Below, piece after piece: positions 9,991 through 22,046 of a DNA stretch of 64,000 nucleotides. A program made the position numbers and the translations under genes. This DNA is from Morinoia aosen. Its lineage: Eukaryota; Arthropoda; Malacostraca; Amphipoda; Talitridae. Under the pieces are notes generated by a model. The model was not told the origin of the DNA. It saw only the letters and a list, made by a program, of their open reading frames with translations, and did not search any database. Numbering within the stretch: position 1 is the stretch's first letter; each line of letters opens with the position of its first letter. Where the stretch lies: NCBI GenBank assembly GCA_030386875.1, contig CM059575.1, positions 51,924,859-51,988,858 of the forward strand, read 5' to 3'.

Positions 9991-11439
9991 CTAAGTTTTT
10001 GGGTGAATTTATTCACTTTCGTAGTGCTAAATTATTTACGATTTTCATAGTTATTTTACGGCTGAATTTATGTTTGAGTTCAAATTATTGAAATGCAAGG
10101 TTACTGTGAATTCTCGTGAGTAAAAGCTTAGACTTATATTTAATTATTACGACTTAAACTTATATTTGGAAATTAGGAATTTAGGCTCATATCTTAATAT
10201 TAAAATTTAAACCTATATCTTGAATATGTACATGGTGCTAGCGCACATTGATTTTGCTACACTCTTACCTCGGTAAAGTTCCATTGTTGATGGATTCACT
10301 AGTATTGAAAGTGTTATTGGGTCAGGCTTTCTTGTATTATTGAATGAGCTGAGTAATGGTGATTCTTTTCTATCATTTGGGTTCCTTTTGGGTCACTAAG
10401 GGTAGTTTTTCAGTGTATTGTATTTTATTTACAAGCTTGAGAGCTGTTTTGTAAAGCATTCAAATTTGTATTGGGAAACGTATTTTAAATATTAACTTCA
10501 TTGGAAATTATTGAGATTTATTTTCTGATTCTCTTGTCACAATCCTGTTCGTAACTCCCCTACTTGATATCATTGGTTTAGTGTAGTATTCATTTGCCGT
10601 AAAGTAACTACATTCTTCCTTATTGATTTGCGCGAGTTTAAATATGGACAAGTTTTCTCGGTAAACAACCATTCCTGAAATATATGCTAATCCCATTTTA
10701 ATAACATGTGCCTGCCGTTCATTGTCCTTAGTTAGAACGCGTTTGTACTAAAAAATGTGCAGCAATTCGGTCCTTGTAAATCACAACTTTATAACAGCGC
10801 CATTAGGTGCTACATGACATTTTATTGGTCTCAGCTCTAGGACCCACCGAGAGTCTGCCGGTCTTGCAGCCTTACAATAAAATATCAAAGGAATTTCTCC
10901 AATTCGTCGTCGTTCCGTCATAGAGAAAATACCATTGCGTGTAGAAGAATATCCCCTCAATTGCAGGAAAATAACCTAAGTGCATGATATTACCCTATAT
11001 AACGATTAGACATAGTTACGAAATGCAGCAATGCTCACGTTAAAGTCGCCATTTAGTTTTTGAAATTACCCTAATTTGGGGTAATTACCCTAAACGAGAT
11101 GATACCTGAGAGCCAATGAGGTTTCGCACGGAAGAAACGTCACTCCTATTTGAGTAGCTCATTGGTTAGAGTCACTCATTCGACTAGCCAATTGAGAGCT
11201 AGTATTCGGATTGCGAGGCAAGGATGTCCCCTTAGAAGTTGTTCCTCTTCTTATGTATTTTCTCTGTGCAACTAACTTCTCGCGGAAACTGAATCTCTCA
11301 CACAGACTCACGTGACTGAACTGAACGAGGAACAATCGACACTCAAACAACGCTTGAACGCCTTTCAAACATGGAATATATTGTCTCAACTGATGTCAAA
11401 TTTAACGTATTTCAGCTCCCAACTCATTATTGATGTTTT

Positions 11440-11560
11440 TAGCTAGAAACTATCTAGGATATTTTTACGCTATCTAGATTTACAGCTAGTAACAAGAACA
11501 CCAAAGTCGATATCTAGATGGAACGAAACCTATCTGGATCTAGCTATTTTATAGCTAGAG
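11440..11560. repeat. cluster of CTATCTAGAT / AGCTAG words
   Basis: CTATCTAGG, CTATCTAGATT, ATATCTAGATGG, CTATCTGGATCTAGC and repeated AGCTAG occur within 120 bp. The motif reappears at 27791-27879 and inside the 173-bp satellite. Confidence 0.5.
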
Positions 11561-12469
11561 TTGCAAATATATGCACAATTTTCGAACTCAAGCCTACATA
11601 AACGTTCGGAACTTCGTGTTCTGTACGCGAAGGTTCGAGTAATTTTTCTCGTATTTTTTCTCTGATTTGAGAAAGAAATATTTTCATTAGAAAAAATTAA
11701 CAACTTTTAAAACATTCTCATTAATTGATGCTGTGAATGTATATAGGGTTATAGGTCGTCCATCTTTTGAACATGTAAAACTTAACAAATTCACATAAAA
11801 TTGATGTATTTAAAATTAAGTCCTTTTGGTTCAAGATCGCGTTCTCTTCAACCGTATAAAAGAACTTAACACTGATATTCCAACACATCGAAACGGTCAC
11901 GTTTTAAAGAACTGGAACCTTTAATATCCTTTGAAACGTTCTGAAGCGTGAGTTAAATATTGAATAAAGTCAGAAGTACATTTTGTCAGTTGACATCTAA
12001 ATATAATTATGCATTTTATACATCCAGGATTTTTTCTTTAGATATGAATAACCTATTTAAATGAAATGCACCTATTCATTATTTTCACAATAATCGTCCT
12101 GTATTATTGAAATTCATCCTTTTATTTGTAAAGAAATTATCAAACGCTAAAATTCAGATATTTCATGTCAAATGCTCAACATTTGAAGCTTAAATTAGAA
12201 AACATGAACTTCATATTCTAACGTCTTAAAAATTAGAACGTATAAAAATAGCGAAATATGTAAATTTGCTCCTGCAATATCTTAATTTTGAACTTAAGTT
12301 TTTGACTCTCATGTTGGAAGAATTGAGGGTCAGACTGTTGCATGTAAAGGATAAGTTAAATAATATTTGACTGTTAGAAATACATCACATAATATTGTGT
12401 AACTTTTCATCAATTAAACTTAGGCTTGTGCCATCCAGCATTACCGTTAATTTAAAATTATAAAATATA

Positions 12470-12690
12470 GCGTAAAAACGATCGTATTTTTACCAGCGTT
12501 TTTCTATGGTCGAAATGACCGTCAAAAATCGACGGTAGATAACGGTCATCATTGTCGGTGGTCATTTATATCGTCTTAAATTACCGGTGATCACCAGTAA
12601 TTTACTTACTGTCGGAAATCTTACGATGAACGATGGAAATCGATAATAAATACCGGTTCGCCGACGGAAAAATTCGGATTGGGATGTTAA
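12470..12690. repeat. ATTACCGGT / TCGACGG word repeat, locus 1
   Basis: Degenerate sequence rich in CGGTCAT, ATTACCGGT, ACCGGT and TCGACGG. A 22-bp near-perfect palindrome built on ATTACCGGTGA and its complement lies at 12580-12601 with one mismatched pair. The same word set occurs at 33760-33870 and 52230-52510. Confidence 0.55.
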
Positions 12691-13394
12691 AAATCAAGTT
12701 TTACTATTAAATCAATCTACCAGTATACATGATTCATCCAAAATGACGGGAATCGATAGTTTCCTTTGAAAAAGTCTTAAATTATAGATTACAAACCTAT
12801 ATACCCATCCTAATAGTACCTGCGATTAAAACATTCTTGTACTTGTGCAAACTCGGATCACAGATACAGTCATTAAGCATCCAATTAAGAACGTCACAGA
12901 CGTACACACCTATCAAGCAAGCAACTACTGTTTATTATAATTCAAATTATTATTAGCAAAAAAGTTTTTAATAAATTTGCCTTACTATTTTACCACATAA
13001 TCAGCATTTTCTCAACAATAGATTAAATTTTCACTCAATATTTTTTACTTATAAACAAAAGTGAGCAGATGTCAGGTTCTTTATGTTATTTGAATAATAT
13101 TTATGATACCATCCAATAAGCAGATTCCCATTGTAATTACATGGGAGAAATTACGCACAAAAACATATATTTCTTCATTAATTGATAGAAACACATGGCG
13201 TTTTATCATTTATATGTTTTTTTTTGTGAGGACAAATATCCATCATGGGTTGACAAACCCAAATAAATACAATTCCACGAATGATAAAATGCCCAACATT
13301 CCTCAGTTTTGCAGATATAAGGACATAACGATACTTTGAAACCTAAAGTAGGATACAACGTGCATGCCAATGTTAGTGCTACCTTTTTCACTTA

Positions 13395-13600
13395 AAATTA
13401 ATCCAAGTCTAGTTGAATTTTATCCAAGTCAAGTTAAATTTAATCGAAATCAAGTTCAATTCAATCAAAGTCAAGTTCAATTCAATCAAAGTCAAGTTCA
13501 GTTCAATCAAAGTCAAGTTCAATTCAATCAAAGTCAAGTTCAATTAAATAGAAATCAAGTTCAAATTAATCCGAGTCAAATTCAAAATGATCCAACCATA
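13395..13600 (+). repeat. 21-bp minisatellite (CAAGTTCAATTCAATCAAAGT)
   Basis: Four near-perfect 21-bp units centred on 13450-13540, flanked by diverged units. Since 21 is a multiple of three, the frame reads QVQFNQS repeats; this looks like an open repeat, not a gene. It shares the core TCAAGTTCAA with the arrays in intron 1 and at 60 kb. Confidence 0.85.
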
Positions 13601-14039
13601 AGTTGAGTTGAGAATTGACATGATCACACGGTTATTCGAGTATTTTTTTGTTATACATGTTTCTATTGGGTGTGATGAGCAAGACAATCATTTTTCCTTT
13701 CAGCGAGGAATACATAAAACTTCCGCCGATGTTGCAATCTAAAGAGACAAGCTGTCGTAAAATGGGCTACGTGTCCAGCATCAGGAGGCAGAGTGCGATT
13801 CAGATATTTGACCGGCGTAAAAGATACAAGTCAATTATAAAAACTTGGTATTATGTTACTTTAACCTTTGAGATTTAATCTTTGAAAGAAATACACAAAT
13901 GCGGCTTACTGAATACTTATGCACGATTCCCTTTGAATACAATTTATATAAGTAGATTACTACACATACATTCCTGCATTATCAATAGAAATGTTGCTGT
14001 CTCTTCAAATTAATAAATATATCATCTATGTCCATGAAA
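13601..14039. other. no gene seen
   Basis: AT-rich spacer before the first LINE copy. A 76-codon open frame at 13648-13878 has no recognisable domain. Confidence 0.4.
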
Positions 14040-14099
14040 TAAATTGTAACTTGTTTCACGAAAATCGTTTGGACGAAAAAGAAAAGGACTTCGCTAGAA

Positions 14100-14597
14100 A
14101 ACAGAAAATGCACTCTGGTTATCACAGGGGAACTACCGCAATCACATTCTGATGAAGACTGTAAACAGACTGTGCGGGAGCTCCTGAAGGACCAAATCAA
14201 CGCCAACCTTAGTAACTCTGACATCACTACAGCGAATAGACTGGGTAAAAAACCTGCCCCTGGAAACGTCGATAGGAGAAACATTACCTTTGAGCTACGA
14301 CAATACGAAAAGAAACAAGAAGTTTTGTCAGCCTGCCGTGTGACCAAGCCGAAATTCTACGTAAACGAATACCTCAACCCTTCGCGAGCTAATATTATGT
14401 ACACTCTGAGATTGGCCAAATGAAAATTTCCGGACAAAATAGGTCTCGCAAGAACTCTGGATGGCATTATCAGCGTCTACTCTCCTAGGATGCCTGGAAA
14501 AGAAACTCCGAGACCTCAAACCATCAACACACCTGAATCACTTGACCAGTACTTACTACAACATGTCGGCAAGTCCTCAGAAGAAATTACTCGTAAT
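14100..14597 (+). pseudogene. LINE ORF1 fragment, FP25K-like C-terminal domain
   Basis: Encodes SDITTANRLGKK, RRNITFELRQYEKK and CRVTKPKFYVNEYL, a pattern seen in ORF1 proteins of CR1/Jockey-type elements related to the baculovirus FP25K domain. ORF1 products are thought to act as nucleic-acid chaperones. A TGA at 14421-14423 stands where copy 3 has CGA, a CpG-type transition. The frame then continues to about 14597 (PRMPGKETPRPQT, LLQHVGKSSEE). The N-terminal coiled-coil part present in copy 3 is lost. Confidence 0.65.
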
Positions 14598-15208
14598 TAG
14601 AGACTTACGTACCTAATTTAATAGCATTTTGATCTCTGTCCACACGATTTCTTTTTGTTTTCTGATAGAATCGCCTTTGCCTCTTCAAGGCAACCACGCA
14701 GAACTTGCAACTTTGTTTTACTGCTCACTAAATTGTTTTTTTTTTATTTACTTCTTTTTCTCATTTTTCATAGAAGGCTCATACCGAATTTTCTACTCTG
14801 ATTTAAATTATATGTTACCACATGTCTCAAAATCTGAAAATAATCTAGATACCCAAGATCTTTATATTAATTAAATAACTTCGCTGTCACTTCGATTCTA
14901 ATCCATTTCGTCCTTTGCTACATCGTATGTGTTATATGCAGATACCACTGGTATGACAGCCTTGTAACTACACTATTCGCAATTTATGATCTCTAATGCT
15001 CCAACTCATGGACTGAGTTAGCGCTCTCCTTATGAAATCATAGTAGATTTTAGACAATTAAGACTAATAATCTCTGTGTGTTTTAGTTTCTCTCTATTTC
15101 TTAAATTTTACTATAAGTAGGAATGTCTTTAGTTTTAACTTGACCCTGTAGTCTGTATCATCTTCTTTATTTTTTACGTCACATTTTACTTACTGTTTCT
15201 TAATCTTT

Positions 15209-16231
15209 ATGACTGACCATGTTGATATATTCGATGATATTGATCCAGATCTCAATCATTTGAATAGATTGCATCCAAACCTAAATGAAACTGGGAATTG
15301 TAAGTACCTAAATATTAAAGAATTCAATGAATCGATGAGAAAAACCTGTAACGATCTCTCAGTATTATGTTGGAACTGTAGGTCCATTTATCCGAAAATA
15401 GATGAAATATCTTGTACTATCACTGAGCTAAACAGCAATTTTGATGTTCTCAGTTTCACCGAAAGTTGGCTAGATGACTCAACTAAAGACCTAATTCAAA
15501 TTCAGAACTATAATAGCCATCATTCACTCCGTAGCAACAAACGTGGTGGTGGCATCAGTACGTACATATCTAAGCACATATCATCGAAAATCATTATAAG
15601 TGCAACTATGAATCGTGAACATATTGAGACTCTATTTATAGAACTAACGAAAAATGGTAAACGGATTGTACTTTGGACTGTATATAGGCCCCCAACGGCT
15701 TGCAACATTTCTTTCCTGAACGAGCTTCAAAGCATAATATCTCAGTTTAACAAATCTCTATACAATGACATAATAATTTGCGGTGATTTCAACTACGATC
15801 TTCTTCAATATGAAAGCTGTGAACAAATCTCAAACTTCATAAATGTTTTTCAGTCTAACTCCTTCCTTCCAATCATCACGAAACCTACGCGTATTACATC
15901 TGAATCTGCCACGCTGCTCGATAATATTTTTATGTTAGATCCGACTGATTTTCTTACAGGAATAATTATTTCTGACTTATCTGACCATTTTCCTGTGTTT
16001 CTCATCAAGAAAAATGTCTATAGTCCTTGCAACAGCCCTCATGCTGAGACTTTTTCATATAGTTGTATAAACGAATATAACTTGGGAACAATGCGAACTG
16101 TTCTAGAAGAATTAATGCCATCATTGGACATCTATGAACTAGACAATAATGCGATTAACATTGACCAAGCAATACTAAATCTAACTGAAACTATAACGAC
16201 CGCATATAACCAGTGTTGTCCAATAATATAA
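15209..16231 (+). CDS. LINE ORF2, part 1: apurinic-type endonuclease
   Basis: ATG at 15209. APE-type endonuclease motifs appear in order: LCWNCRSI near residue 50, SFTESWLDDS near 88, VYRPPTACN near 160, IICGDFNYDLL near 190 and SDLSDHFPVFLI near 263. This enzyme nicks the target DNA that primes reverse transcription. The frame ends prematurely at 16229-16231, where ATAAT is repeated. Removing five bases would align it with the downstream frame, so the two parts were once one ORF2. Confidence 0.85.
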   Translation: MTDHVDIFDDIDPDLNHLNRLHPNLNETGNCKYLNIKEFNESMRKTCNDLSVLCWNCRSIYPKIDEISCTITELNSNFDVLSFTESWLDDSTKDLIQIQNYNSHHSLRSNKRGGGISTYISKHISSKIIISATMNREHIETLFIELTKNGKRIVLWTVYRPPTACNISFLNELQSIISQFNKSLYNDIIICGDFNYDLLQYESCEQISNFINVFQSNSFLPIITKPTRITSESATLLDNIFMLDPTDFLTGIIISDLSDHFPVFLIKKNVYSPCNSPHAETFSYSCINEYNLGTMRTVLEELMPSLDIYELDNNAINIDQAILNLTETITTAYNQCCPII

Positions 16232-18216
16232 TCACCCGCACAATTACGCCGAAAAATAGACAAAAGCCTTGGATTACTGAAGACATCGTGATCAATATAA
16301 AGAAACGTCAAGCATACTTAGCCTTACTATACGAAGGACGAATCTCTAGATTAACGTATAACAGATTCAGGAATCATGTGACAAATCAAATACGAATATC
16401 GAAACAAAACTACTTTACGCTCAAATTTACGGAATACAAAACTGATATTAAAAAAACTTGGCGCCTGCTTAATTCATGCTATAGACCGAATAATAACGCT
16501 AAAAAAACAATTGAGTCCATCGTTCACGAAAATGTAAAATATCATGATAAACAAGATATTGCAACAGTGTTTAACAACTTTTTTATAAATATAGGGAAAA
16601 ATATAGCCGATAGTGTCGTTAGTGAACCTACAGACCACTTGCAATACATGGACCGTGTCCGTGAACACAACTCTTTCTTTTTCACGCCAACTAATCCCTC
16701 CGATGTAATTACGTGCATAAACAACTTGAAAAATAAATCAAATGGATTGAATACATTTTCAGCTAAAATTGTTAAGTCTATTGCTGATATAATAGCACCG
16801 TGCATATCTAATATTATCAACCATTCACTTTCTCAATGTATCTTTCCCAACTCTCTCAAAACTGCCAGAGTCACGCCTATTTTTAAGAATGGTGATAAAA
16901 ACTTCGTTAATAATTATAGACCTATCTCTGTTTTACCAATTATGAGCAAAATATTTGAAAAAATTGTGTATAAAAAAGTGTATTCGTATTTTGAACAAAA
17001 ATCTTTTCTTTATGACAGACAATACGGTTTTCGTTCTAAGAAATCAACGACACAAGCTGTATTAAATCATTTACAGTACCTTTACTCTAATATAGATGAA
17101 GGAAAGCTTGTTTTCTCCGTTTTTCTTGACTTTCGAAAAGCATTCGACTGTGTGGACCATAAGATATTACTCTCGAAACTACACTGTTATGGCATTCGTG
17201 GAATTGCCCATGATTGGTTCAAATCATACCTAACAAATCGGAAGCAATACGTTGTCGTTGACGACGCAAAATCGGACCCACAGACAATTAGCCATGGAGT
17301 TCCACAAGGATCTGTCCTTGGGCCTCTCCTATTTCTGATATTTATAAATGATATTATCAAATCAACATCATTTTTCAAATTCATACTTTTTGCCGATGAA
17401 AGCACGCTTTCTACGGTCCTTCCGAGCCAAAATCCCGCTATGATTGCGGAAATTATAAATAATGAACTCCATAAAGTTTCATTATGGCTTAAAGCTAATA
17501 AAATAAGCCTCAACATCGATAAAGCAAAATATATTACATTCTCATACAAGAAAAGCATATCTCTCCCACACATAAAAATTGGCGAAGGTGAAATCGAAGA
17601 AACCAACTCATGCAAGTTTCTGGGCATCATAATAGATAAACATCTGACCTTTAAAGAGCACATCGCTCATATTAGTTCTAAATTATCGAAATCCATCGGA
17701 ATCCTGAATAAAGGTAAAAATTACCTACCTGAAACACCTTTACGAATGCTCTACCGAACGCTCATTTCACCACACTTGCAGTACGGAATAGAGGCATGGC
17801 ACGGAACTGATAAAAATAAAACCAATATAATTTTTACTCTGCAAAAAAGAGCAATCAGAGCGGTAAAGAATCTAGAATATAATGCTCACACAAATAATTC
17901 ATTTAAAAATTTACAAATACTTAAACTTTCAGATCTCTACAAAATCTCCATTTGTAATTTCATTTACAAAACATTAAGAAATGATGGCGACAATAGCCTG
18001 AAACTATTATTAAGTGCGCAGACTGGTCATCACGACCATTTAACCCGAAATAGAAGTAAATTCATGCTTCCTTATTATTCAAAGGCCCGGTCGCAACACA
18101 GTATCCTCTTCGTTGGAACTAAAACTTGGAACTCAATACCTGCGGAGATCCGTGACAGTAATTCTTACAAGGTATTCAAAAGAAATCTCGAGACTCACTT
18201 CCTATCGGAATATTAG
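16213..18216 (+). CDS. LINE ORF2, part 2: reverse transcriptase with FADE instead of FADD
   Basis: 667 codons. The reverse-transcriptase motifs are NNYRPISVLP, QYGFRSKKSTTQAV, FLDFRKAFDCVDHKILL and SHGVPQGSVLGPLLFLIFIN, then FADE at 17389-17400, KFLGIIIDKHLTF, and the C-terminal HLTRNRSKFMLP and WNSIPAEIRD blocks typical of the CR1/L2 group. The catalytic box is normally F/Y-A-D-D. Here GAA replaces the second Asp codon, whereas copy 2 reads FADD. The apparent first ATG (16213) is an artefact of the frameshift at about 16225. Confidence 0.85.
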   Translation: MLSNNIITRTITPKNRQKPWITEDIVINIKKRQAYLALLYEGRISRLTYNRFRNHVTNQIRISKQNYFTLKFTEYKTDIKKTWRLLNSCYRPNNNAKKTIESIVHENVKYHDKQDIATVFNNFFINIGKNIADSVVSEPTDHLQYMDRVREHNSFFFTPTNPSDVITCINNLKNKSNGLNTFSAKIVKSIADIIAPCISNIINHSLSQCIFPNSLKTARVTPIFKNGDKNFVNNYRPISVLPIMSKIFEKIVYKKVYSYFEQKSFLYDRQYGFRSKKSTTQAVLNHLQYLYSNIDEGKLVFSVFLDFRKAFDCVDHKILLSKLHCYGIRGIAHDWFKSYLTNRKQYVVVDDAKSDPQTISHGVPQGSVLGPLLFLIFINDIIKSTSFFKFILFADESTLSTVLPSQNPAMIAEIINNELHKVSLWLKANKISLNIDKAKYITFSYKKSISLPHIKIGEGEIEETNSCKFLGIIIDKHLTFKEHIAHISSKLSKSIGILNKGKNYLPETPLRMLYRTLISPHLQYGIEAWHGTDKNKTNIIFTLQKRAIRAVKNLEYNAHTNNSFKNLQILKLSDLYKISICNFIYKTLRNDGDNSLKLLLSAQTGHHDHLTRNRSKFMLPYYSKARSQHSILFVGTKTWNSIPAEIRDSNSYKVFKRNLETHFLSEY

Positions 18217-18600
18217 TCATGTAAGATCACCAAGTCAAATCTTGTCTCCTACATGACTGTTTCCAATAATGATATTTGCCATTGGTAATATGTAATATGT
18301 AATTTGCCTTCAGTCTGCTGATAAATCTTTTATCGAATATACTGTTAAATATAGTCCATATAACCTATATTGTAAAATTAAATATCTGATATCGAGTAAA
18401 TTATCTCACTGATCAGTCAAATGCGAAACTAGGTTAAGTGATTTAGGTGAAACATTATTGTACATCTTAGAATAATGTTGATGGTAGGATGCCCCAGAAG
18501 TCGCTGAACTTATTCGGGCCCACAGGTAGCTATATTCAAACTTGTCCATTGTACTAGACTTAAGAAACATTCTACCTCTGTATCTCCTGTGGTAAATAAA

Positions 18601-18624
18601 TTGTTAAATTGTTAAATTGTTAAA
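18601..18624 (+). repeat. (TTGTTAAA)3 tail of LINE copy 1
   Basis: Three perfect octamers mark the 3' end. A degenerate version ends copy 2 near 22045. Confidence 0.8.
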
Positions 18625-18711
18625 TATTTTTTTAAGGCCCAAATTTACATAAAGTCCAATGAAAATCGTATGTAGTTGCATGTATATATGATTTCATATA
18701 TGTGATATATC

Positions 18712-21700
18712 TCTACTAGATTTTAGACCATTTAGACTAATAATCTCCGTGTTTTTTGCTTCTCTTTACTTTTTAATTTAATTATAACTAAAAACGTCTT
18801 TAGTTTTATCTTGACCCTGTAATCTGTGTCTGCATATTTTTATGTCACATTTTACCTACTGTTTGTCAATTGAAATGTTTGAACACGTTGATATATTTGA
18901 TAATATTGATCAAGATCTCAATCATTTAAGTAGACTGCATCCAAAACTAAATAGAATTGGAAATTCCACATACCTAAATATTAAAAAAATCAATGAATCG
19001 ATGAGAACAACCAGCAACGATTTTTCGAAATTATGTTGGAACTGTACTTCCATTTATTCGAAAATAGATGAAATATCTTGTACAATCACTGAGCTGAACA
19101 GCAATTTTGATATTCATAGTTTCACCGAAAGTTGGCAAGATGACTCATCTAAAAACCTGATTCAAATTATAAACTATTACACCCATCATTCGCTCCGTAA
19201 AAATAAACTTGGCGGTGGCATCAGTACATGCATATCTAAACACTTATCTTCGAAAATAATTTCAAGTACTACTTTGAACCGTGAACATACTGAGACTTTA
19301 TTTATCGAACTAACAAAAATGGTAAACGGATTACACTTTGGACTGTGTATAGGCCTCCAACAGCTTGTAATTTCTCTTTCCTGAACGAGCTTCAGAGCAT
19401 GATATCGCAGTTTAACAAGTCTCTTTACGTAGTAATCAGCGGGGATTTCAAATACGTGTTTCTAAAATATGAAAGCTGTGAGCAAATCTCAAACTTCATG
19501 AATGTTTTTCAGTCTAACTCCTTCCTTCCATCACGAAACTTACACATGTTTCATCAGAATCTGTTGCGTTGCTCGATATTATTTTTATGTTGAATCTGGC
19601 TGATTATCTTAACGGAATAATTACTTCTGACTTATTTGACCATCTCCCCGTGTTTCTCATCGAGAAAAATATCTATAGTCCGTGTCACAATTGAGCCGAA
19701 CTATAAACAAAAGCCCTGGCTTACTAAAGATATTGTGATCAATATAAAGAAACGTGAAGCGTACCTAGCCTTACTATACGATGGACGAATATCTGAGGAA
19801 ACGTATTACAGAATCAGGAATCATGTGACAAATCAAATACGAACATCGAAACAAAACTATTTAGCGCGCAAATTTACTGAATACAAAACTGATATTAAAA
19901 AAATTGCCACCTGCTTAATTCATGCTAAAAACCGAATGACAATGCTACCAAAACAATTGAGTCCATCGTTCACGAAAATGTAAAATATCACGAGAAAAAA
20001 TATTTGCAACAGTGTTTAACAACTTTTTTGTAAACATAGGATATAGTGGATAGCGTCGCTAGTGAACCTACAGACCACTTGCAATACATGGACCATGTCC
20101 GTGAACAGAACTCTTTCTTTTTCACGCCAACTAATCTTTCCGATGAAATTACGTGCATAAACAACTTCAAAAATAAATCAAGTGGATTAAAGACGTTATC
20201 GGCTAAAGTTCTTAAGTTGATAGCTGACATAATAGCACTGCGCATATCTAATATTATCAACTAATCACTTCTTCAAGGTATCTTCCCGAACTCTCTCAAA
20301 ATTGCCAGAGTGACCACTATTTTGAAAAATGGTGCTGAAAATTGCATTAATAATTAAAGACCTATCTCTGTACTCCCAATTATTAGCAAAATATTCGAAA
20401 AAATTGAGTATAAAAAGGTGCGTTCTCATTTTGAACAAAAATATTTTCTCGAAGACAAACAATACGGTTTTCGTTCTAAAAAATTGACAACACAGGCTGT
20501 ATTAAATCATTTACAATACCTTTATTCTACTATAGATGCAGGAAAGCTTGTTTTCATTATATTTCTTGATTTTCGAAAAGCATTAAATTGCGTGGACAAT
20601 AACATTTTACTATCGAAACTACACTGTTATGGGATAAGAGGAGTTGCACATGATTGGTTCAAATTATACATAAAAAATCATAAGCAATATGGCATTGACG
20701 ATACACAATCGGAACTGCTGACAATCAGCCATGTAGTACCGCAAGGGTCGGTCCTTGGGCCTCTTCTCTTTTTGATCTTTATCAACGATATTGTTAAATC
20801 TACATCATTCTTCAAATTTATAATTTTTGCTGACGACAGCACGCTCTCTGCGGTTCTTCCAAATGAAAATCCAATTTTTCGCAAAACTTTCAAGCAGCAA
20901 AATGTTTCAATGTGGCTTAAAAACGATAAAATATGCATCGACATCGATACGACAAAATACATTATATTTTCATACAAGAGAAATATGTCTCTTCCACACA
21001 TTCAAATTAGTGATGTTGAAATTGAAGAAACCAACTCCTGTAAATTTCTGGTCATTATTTATATGAACATCTGACATTCAAAGATCATATTGCACATATC
21101 AGTACTAAATTATCAAAAACCATTGGAATCCTTCATAAGTAGAAAATATACTGCCTGAAGAAGCCTTATGAATACCTTATCGAACGATCATTTCACCCTA
21201 TCTGCAGTACGGGATTAGAAGCTTGGCTCGGAACTGATAAAAATAAAATCAGTCTGCTCTTCGGTTTGCAAAAAAGAGCCATTCTAGTGGTAATGAAATT
21301 AGGTTTTAATGCTCACACAAATGATTCATTCAAAAGCTTAAAAATACCCAAGCCTTTTGATCTCTTCAACCCCTCCATATGTAATTTCAAGTATGAAACA
21401 CTAACTGATGATGGCGACAGAGAACTGAAACAATTATTCACTGCACAAACTGGTCATCATGATCATTTAACTCGAAACAGAAGTAATTTCATACTTCCTC
21501 ATTATTCAAAATCTCGGTCACAACGCAGTATCCTCTTCATTGGAACTAAGAATTGGAATGCAATCCCTGCTGAGATCCGTGAAAAAGCTCTAACAAAGCT
21601 TTCAGAACAAATTTTTAATCCCTCTTTCTATCGAACTAGTAATCATATAAGGTAGTTCAAGTAAGTTTCTTTCTTCTTGTGATTCGCCTTATCTCGATTA

Positions 21701-22046
21701 GGTAACCTACCATGATAATAATGTAGATCTTATGCTACTAATTATTTTTATTTGTTGAATATCCTGTTCCAATCTTGCTTGCATTAATATTTCTTTCTTC
21801 GTTATGAAAATTAAGCATTGAAAAATGACCAGTCTTGTATGCCCCTAGGTTAAGTAAATTAGGTGAAACATAACTGTACACTTTAAAAATAGCTTGATGA
21901 TAGGATGTCCTAGAAGTCGCTGAACTTATTCGGGCCCACAAGTAGCTATACTCAAATATGTCCATTGTACTAGACTTATGATACAATCTATTGCTGCATC
22001 ACTTGTGGTTAATTAATTGTTTAAATTGTTCAAAATTGCTTAAACA
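18712..22046 (+). mobile_element. CR1-like LINE, copy 2, 5'-truncated and decayed
   Basis: Homology to copy 1 starts in the region just before ORF2 (GATTTTAGACCATTTAGACT) and continues through the shared 3' untranslated block (AGAAGTCGCTGAACTTATTC) to a degenerate octamer tail. It is in the same orientation and starts only about 80 bp after the tail of copy 1. Confidence 0.85.
18842..21655 (+). pseudogene. ORF2 pseudogene of LINE copy 2 (endonuclease + reverse transcriptase)
   Basis: Broken into at least six frames: 18842-19384 and 19345-19593 (endonuclease), 19636-19983, 20046-20264, 20418-21074 (reverse transcriptase with an intact FADD at about 20826-20837) and 21266-21655 (C-terminal part). 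Several indels and stops separate them, and the linker between endonuclease and reverse transcriptase is shortened near 19690. It is older than copy 1 by its decay, although its active-site box is the unmutated one. Confidence 0.85.

Larger units (their letters stand above)
9991..13394. other. 3.4 kb without a recognisable gene
   Basis: AT-rich. It contains a cluster of CTATCTAGAT-like words (11440-11560) and an ACCGGT/TCGTCG-rich degenerate repeat (12470-12690). Open frames of 60-80 codons show no domain or splice context. Confidence 0.45.
14040..18631 (+). mobile_element. CR1-like non-LTR retrotransposon (LINE), copy 1, 5'-truncated
   Basis: Contains the later part of ORF1, then ORF2 with an apurinic endonuclease and reverse transcriptase, a 3' untranslated region, and a tail of three TTGTTAAA octamers (18601-18624). 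A short tandem octamer tail instead of poly(A) is typical of CR1-group elements. Alignment to copy 3 (43.2 kb) shows that the 5' end of ORF1 is missing. Damage: a nonsense codon in ORF1, a short duplication splitting ORF2, and an altered active site in the reverse transcriptase. It is therefore probably dead but fairly young. Confidence 0.85.

Noticed and set aside
13364..13606. 80-codon frame with QVQFNQS repeats
   Set aside because: A 21-bp minisatellite translated in an open frame; no flanking coding sequence.
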